Below are positions 53,901 to 55,746 of a DNA stretch of 55,746 nt, piece by piece (the first letter of the stretch is position 1; each line of letters starts with the position of its first letter). The DNA lies in contig JAEZGI010000011.1 of assembly GCA_023416995.1 (NCBI GenBank), forward strand, positions 1-55,746, written 5' to 3'. The notes under the pieces were generated by a model. It was not told where the DNA came from. It saw nothing but the letters and a program-made list of their open reading frames with translations, and made no database searches. The translations under genes were made by a program, and so were the position numbers. The DNA comes from Bacteroidota bacterium (GTDB lineage: Bacteria; Bacteroidota; Bacteroidia; Chitinophagales; Chitinophagaceae).

Positions 53901-55506
53901 ACTTAAACACCATTTGTATGAGCGGGCTTTGAAAGAGATGTTTGCTTATATCAAAGACTATAGTCGCTCGCAGGGTAAAGAAGTGAAATGTTATGTGCCC
54001 ACCCATTCGTTGATCAACTATTCAGCCTGGGGGATTGTAAGCCCCGAAGCCAGTTTGGCATCGATCAGGGATATGGATGGTTATATTGCACAGGTATGGA
54101 CAGGCACATCGCGCGAGCCGGTCATTTACAATGGCATTAAAAAAGAACGTGTATTTGAAAACGCTTACCTGGAATATGGCTCAATGGTTTCTATGACAGC
54201 GCCAACCGGCCGCAAGATATTTTTTCTTACTGATCCTATTGAAGACTGGCCACGCAACTGGGACGATTACAAACGTAACTACCAGGCAACATTCACTGCG
54301 AAACTCATGTATCCGCAGGTCGCAGATTATGAAGTAATGCCATGGCCCGACCGGATTTACAAGGGACGCTTCAGAATGGAGAACACAGATGTGCGTCAAT
54401 CTATACCTCCGGCATATGCCACGCAGATGCAGGTTATGGTTAATGCTTTAAATGAAATGCCTGTAACAACGGAGCGCATAAGTGGCAGTAATGGAATTGC
54501 AGCGCTCATCTCCAACTCGATGATGTTTCAGCGTTTCCCTGTTCATGCAGGTTATGATGATCCGCAACTTTCTAACTTCTATGGCCTGGTATTGCCGCTT
54601 TTAAAAAAGGGAGTTCCGGTTCAGACAACACACATGGAAAATCTTGGTGATGCACGTGCATTGGAGGATGTAAAATTGTTATTAATGAGTTATGCCAATA
54701 TGAAACCCATGAAAGAGCAGTACCATCAGGTACTCACTGATTGGGTCAGAGGTGGAGGTGTACTCATGTATTATGGAAGAGATAACGATGCGTTTCAACA
54801 GGTGCCGGAGTGGTGGAACAGTAATGGCAAAAATTATAAGGCGCCTGCGGATCACTTGTTCGAACAGTTGGGTGTTAAAGTTAGCGACACCGGGAAGTTT
54901 TTGCCGGTTGGAAAAGGGTTTGTGATGATTGCCAGGCAGGATCCCAAAGAGATTGTTGCCCGCGCAGGTGCCGACGCATCATTTCTTTCTGCTGTTACAC
55001 ACGCCTATGTAAACCGTGCTAAGGCAGGGCAGTTGATTTTTAAAAATCATTTTACACTGCAACGCGGACCGTATATTATCATGAGTGTACTGGATGAATC
55101 AGTGAACGCAACAGGTTTGGAAATAAACGGTTCCGTTATTGATTTGTTTGATGCAACTCTTCCTGTCCTGAAGCGTAAAATCGTTAAGCCGGGAGAGCAA
55201 GCTTTTTTGTATGATCTGCGGGAAACAGACAAAAGGCAGCCCGCTGTGCTTGCAACCGCGGCCAGGATTTATGAACAGCAGTTTGATGGACAACGGTATA
55301 GTTTCATTGCAAAATCACCTTCTAAGACACGTAATGCTATGCGGGTAGTGTTACCGCGTAATGCAGTTTCCGTAATCGCCCGCAGCTCAGCCGGGGGACC
55401 AATTCCGGTGCAGCATCAATGGGATGAAGCAAGCAACACAATTTTGTTACAATTCGATAACCATAGTGCCGGTGTGCATGTTACAATTGATCTTAAAAAT
55501 AATTAA
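50950..55506 (+). CDS. Two-part enzyme: glutaminase A-like plus glycosidase-like half
   Basis: 1518 residues with a signal peptide (to about residue 19, ALNAQ). Residues about 20-815 match the Bacteroidota/fungal glutaminase A-type architecture (DUF4964, DUF5127, DUF4965, DUF1793): start SFPLITHTPYFSIWSGGDKLN, an inserted galactose-binding-like jelly roll (about 85-222; NIWIRRTFNFDG, KVYLNGNLIYE), then the helical-barrel motifs TYGEDMPVEEAGNMMLL (near 573) and DRVPLSDWHETKDARK. Residues about 820-1518 are different: a TIM-barrel-like segment with AIHLEEPEFW (E943, E944, E946 near a strand end), then a Rossmann-like region with LTDWVRGGGVLMYYGRD (near 1262), and beta domains, an order like GH42-type beta-galactosidases. 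A C-terminal half this long is not part of the glutaminase family. The reaction is unknown. Confidence 0.72.
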   Translation: MRRFILVPLLFLICALNAQEQRVPSFPLITHTPYFSIWSGGDKLNETTTTHWTGAPHALLGLLKVDDKIYNFLGKPEPTYQTVLPASDEQPYQVVYTENAPEGNWYDVNYDAGSWKTGTAPFSDDDRYKGTRWRSENIWIRRTFNFDGNADRPFALRFYHDDNVKVYLNGNLIYERVGWLDRLEYLELDAAIKQNLRKGKNVIAIHCQNTAGGRHVDIGISKQVVDPVKDRVIPAVQTYSKVNALQTLYHFTCGDVDLELTFTSPLLPANLEVLSTPVSYITYKIRSRGSRMHKVQVMLTASSSIAVHDPSQQVIASGVNGAGVSLLKVGTTSQPILQKKGDNVRIDWGHFYVGARAVDKPVQFISNDLLSALNRFRSPARQQKISSVAGKNLLLGTIMDFGSVNQVGTEKFMVLAYDEIFAVQYFQQNLRPWWNRTGNKNIVTLIGASANAYDTLIKQVRNFDFKLNTTAKAAGGQNYALMCALAFRQAMAAHALVESPQKELLYLSKENFSNGSINTVDITYPSAPLFLLYNPELLKGMLNGIFYYSESGKWKKPFPAHDLGTYPIANGQTYGEDMPVEEAGNMMLLTAAVSRAEGNADYAKQHWSTLRTWAGYLEKEGLDPANQLCTDDFAGHLARNANLSVKAIAALAAFGQMAKTLGYDEEADKYTKLSKRFAAEWEQLANAGDHYALTFDDKNTWSQKYNLVWDKMLGTNAFPDSVYRKEINYYLTKQQKYGLPLDSRKTYTKSDWIMWTACLTETSAIFTRLTDPVLKYITETPDRVPLSDWHETKDARKMNFQARSVVGGYFMKLLKDAWMPREKTAFQVAAPWDSLYDVRSDVAIVYGVNDAGGRFAERVKGWKTKGYQTHFMTGIAWGQYQDYFLGKWDGKLHLDEGQVKANGDTIWHGKDVPYLVPSDNFLKYLKTHVKQAIDAGVTAIHLEEPEFWTAAGYSAAFKKEWKQYYGFDWKPQHETPAATYQSSKLKHHLYERALKEMFAYIKDYSRSQGKEVKCYVPTHSLINYSAWGIVSPEASLASIRDMDGYIAQVWTGTSREPVIYNGIKKERVFENAYLEYGSMVSMTAPTGRKIFFLTDPIEDWPRNWDDYKRNYQATFTAKLMYPQVADYEVMPWPDRIYKGRFRMENTDVRQSIPPAYATQMQVMVNALNEMPVTTERISGSNGIAALISNSMMFQRFPVHAGYDDPQLSNFYGLVLPLLKKGVPVQTTHMENLGDARALEDVKLLLMSYANMKPMKEQYHQVLTDWVRGGGVLMYYGRDNDAFQQVPEWWNSNGKNYKAPADHLFEQLGVKVSDTGKFLPVGKGFVMIARQDPKEIVARAGADASFLSAVTHAYVNRAKAGQLIFKNHFTLQRGPYIIMSVLDESVNATGLEINGSVIDLFDATLPVLKRKIVKPGEQAFLYDLRETDKRQPAVLATAARIYEQQFDGQRYSFIAKSPSKTRNAMRVVLPRNAVSVIARSSAGGPIPVQHQWDEASNTILLQFDNHSAGVHVTIDLKNN

Positions 55507-55514
55507 TCCCGGAT

Positions 55515-55746
55515 ATGATGATAAAAGAACAAAAATTCTCAACGGTATTGCTATGTATTGGATTGGCGGTCGTTATGTTCACGGGACATAGCGTGAGGGC
55601 ACAGGACCTTGTTAAGTATGTGAATACATTGCAGGGCACCAATTCAGGCTTTGAGTTAACCAGAGGTAATACTTATCCCACGACTGCATTGCCGTTTGGC
55701 ATGCATACCTGGACACCTCAAACCGGTCGTAATGGCGATGGCTGGA
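55515..55746 (+). CDS. GH92 family alpha-mannosidase, start only
   Basis: The first 77 codons of a gene cut by the window edge. A signal peptide (to about residue 30, SVRAQ) is followed by VKYVNTLQGTNS, TRGNTYPTTALPFGM and TWTPQT, the N-terminal signature of GH92 exo-alpha-mannosidases, which remove mannose from N-glycans and yeast mannans with calcium. It follows the two-part enzyme by 8 bases in the same PUL. The start could also be the second ATG (55518). Confidence 0.85.
   Translation, partial: MMIKEQKFSTVLLCIGLAVVMFTGHSVRAQDLVKYVNTLQGTNSGFELTRGNTYPTTALPFGMHTWTPQTGRNGDGW

Noticed and set aside
1..55746. CRISPR arrays, insertion sequences, integrases, toxin-antitoxin pairs, tRNA or rRNA genes
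   Set aside because: I looked for regular direct repeats with spacers, transposase motifs, small overlapping gene pairs of toxin type and tRNA-like T-arm sequences, and saw none. A covariance search for tRNA could not be run.

Overview
The window looks like a chromosomal piece of a Bacteroidota bacterium, most likely of the Chitinophagaceae type. The evidence is a SusC/SusD pair, a Bacteroidota-type serine palmitoyltransferase (sphingolipid synthesis), a PafA-type phosphatase, lipoproteins with the Cys-Lys-Lys start typical of the phylum, and repeated promoter elements of the form TAnnTTTG (with TTG or TTTG 17-23 bases upstream) in place of sigma70-type -10/-35 boxes. I see no rRNA, tRNA, CRISPR array, insertion sequence or prophage.

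Layout. 1-7.6 kb: a glutaryl-CoA-dehydrogenase-like enzyme, shikimate kinase overlapping a DUF423 membrane protein, an orphan 7TM sensor histidine kinase, FtsK and a LolA-like carrier. 7.6-21.8 kb: UbiX, a thioredoxin-like protein, serine palmitoyltransferase, PafA-like phosphatase, M16 peptidase, an FtsX-type permease, two small lipoproteins, class II aldolase and an unnamed protein with kinase-fold signature residues. 22.6-30.7 kb: cystathionine beta-synthase, Tex, a VOC protein, a DinB protein, an acyl-CoA oxidase-like flavoenzyme and a rhomboid protease. 30.8-37.3 kb: a TetR-controlled RND efflux system (TolC, adaptor, pump). 37.4-41.1 kb: an ECF sigma/anti-sigma operon with three envelope proteins, one built from 33-residue repeats. 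41.2-44.5 kb: a Tat-exported propeller protein, a secreted protein, a DUF1579 protein and an ArsR/AHSA1 pair. 44.5 kb to the right edge: a polysaccharide utilisation locus (LacI regulator, SusC, SusD, a 1518-residue two-part enzyme, and the start of a GH92 alpha-mannosidase cut by the window edge).

Regulation is unusually legible. The TetR unit has near-identical 18-bp imperfect palindromes before its own gene and before the efflux operon. The ArsR gene has two copies of a GCAAC-N6-GTTGC operator around its -7 element. The SusC promoter carries a perfect 14-bp LacI-type palindrome at the expected transcription start. Ten or more hairpins with T-runs mark transcript ends.

The least explained parts are two G/T-rich intergenic blocks (8.72-9.22 kb and 21.80-22.66 kb) that share a degenerate motif near GGTTTTTCATAGGATA. 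At 8.8-9.1 kb two copies each sit between a promoter-like element and an intrinsic terminator, as expected for small RNA genes. Other points worth a look are the kinase-like protein at 20.7-21.8 kb, the fused glutaminase-like/glycosidase-like enzyme, and the 33-residue repeat protein.
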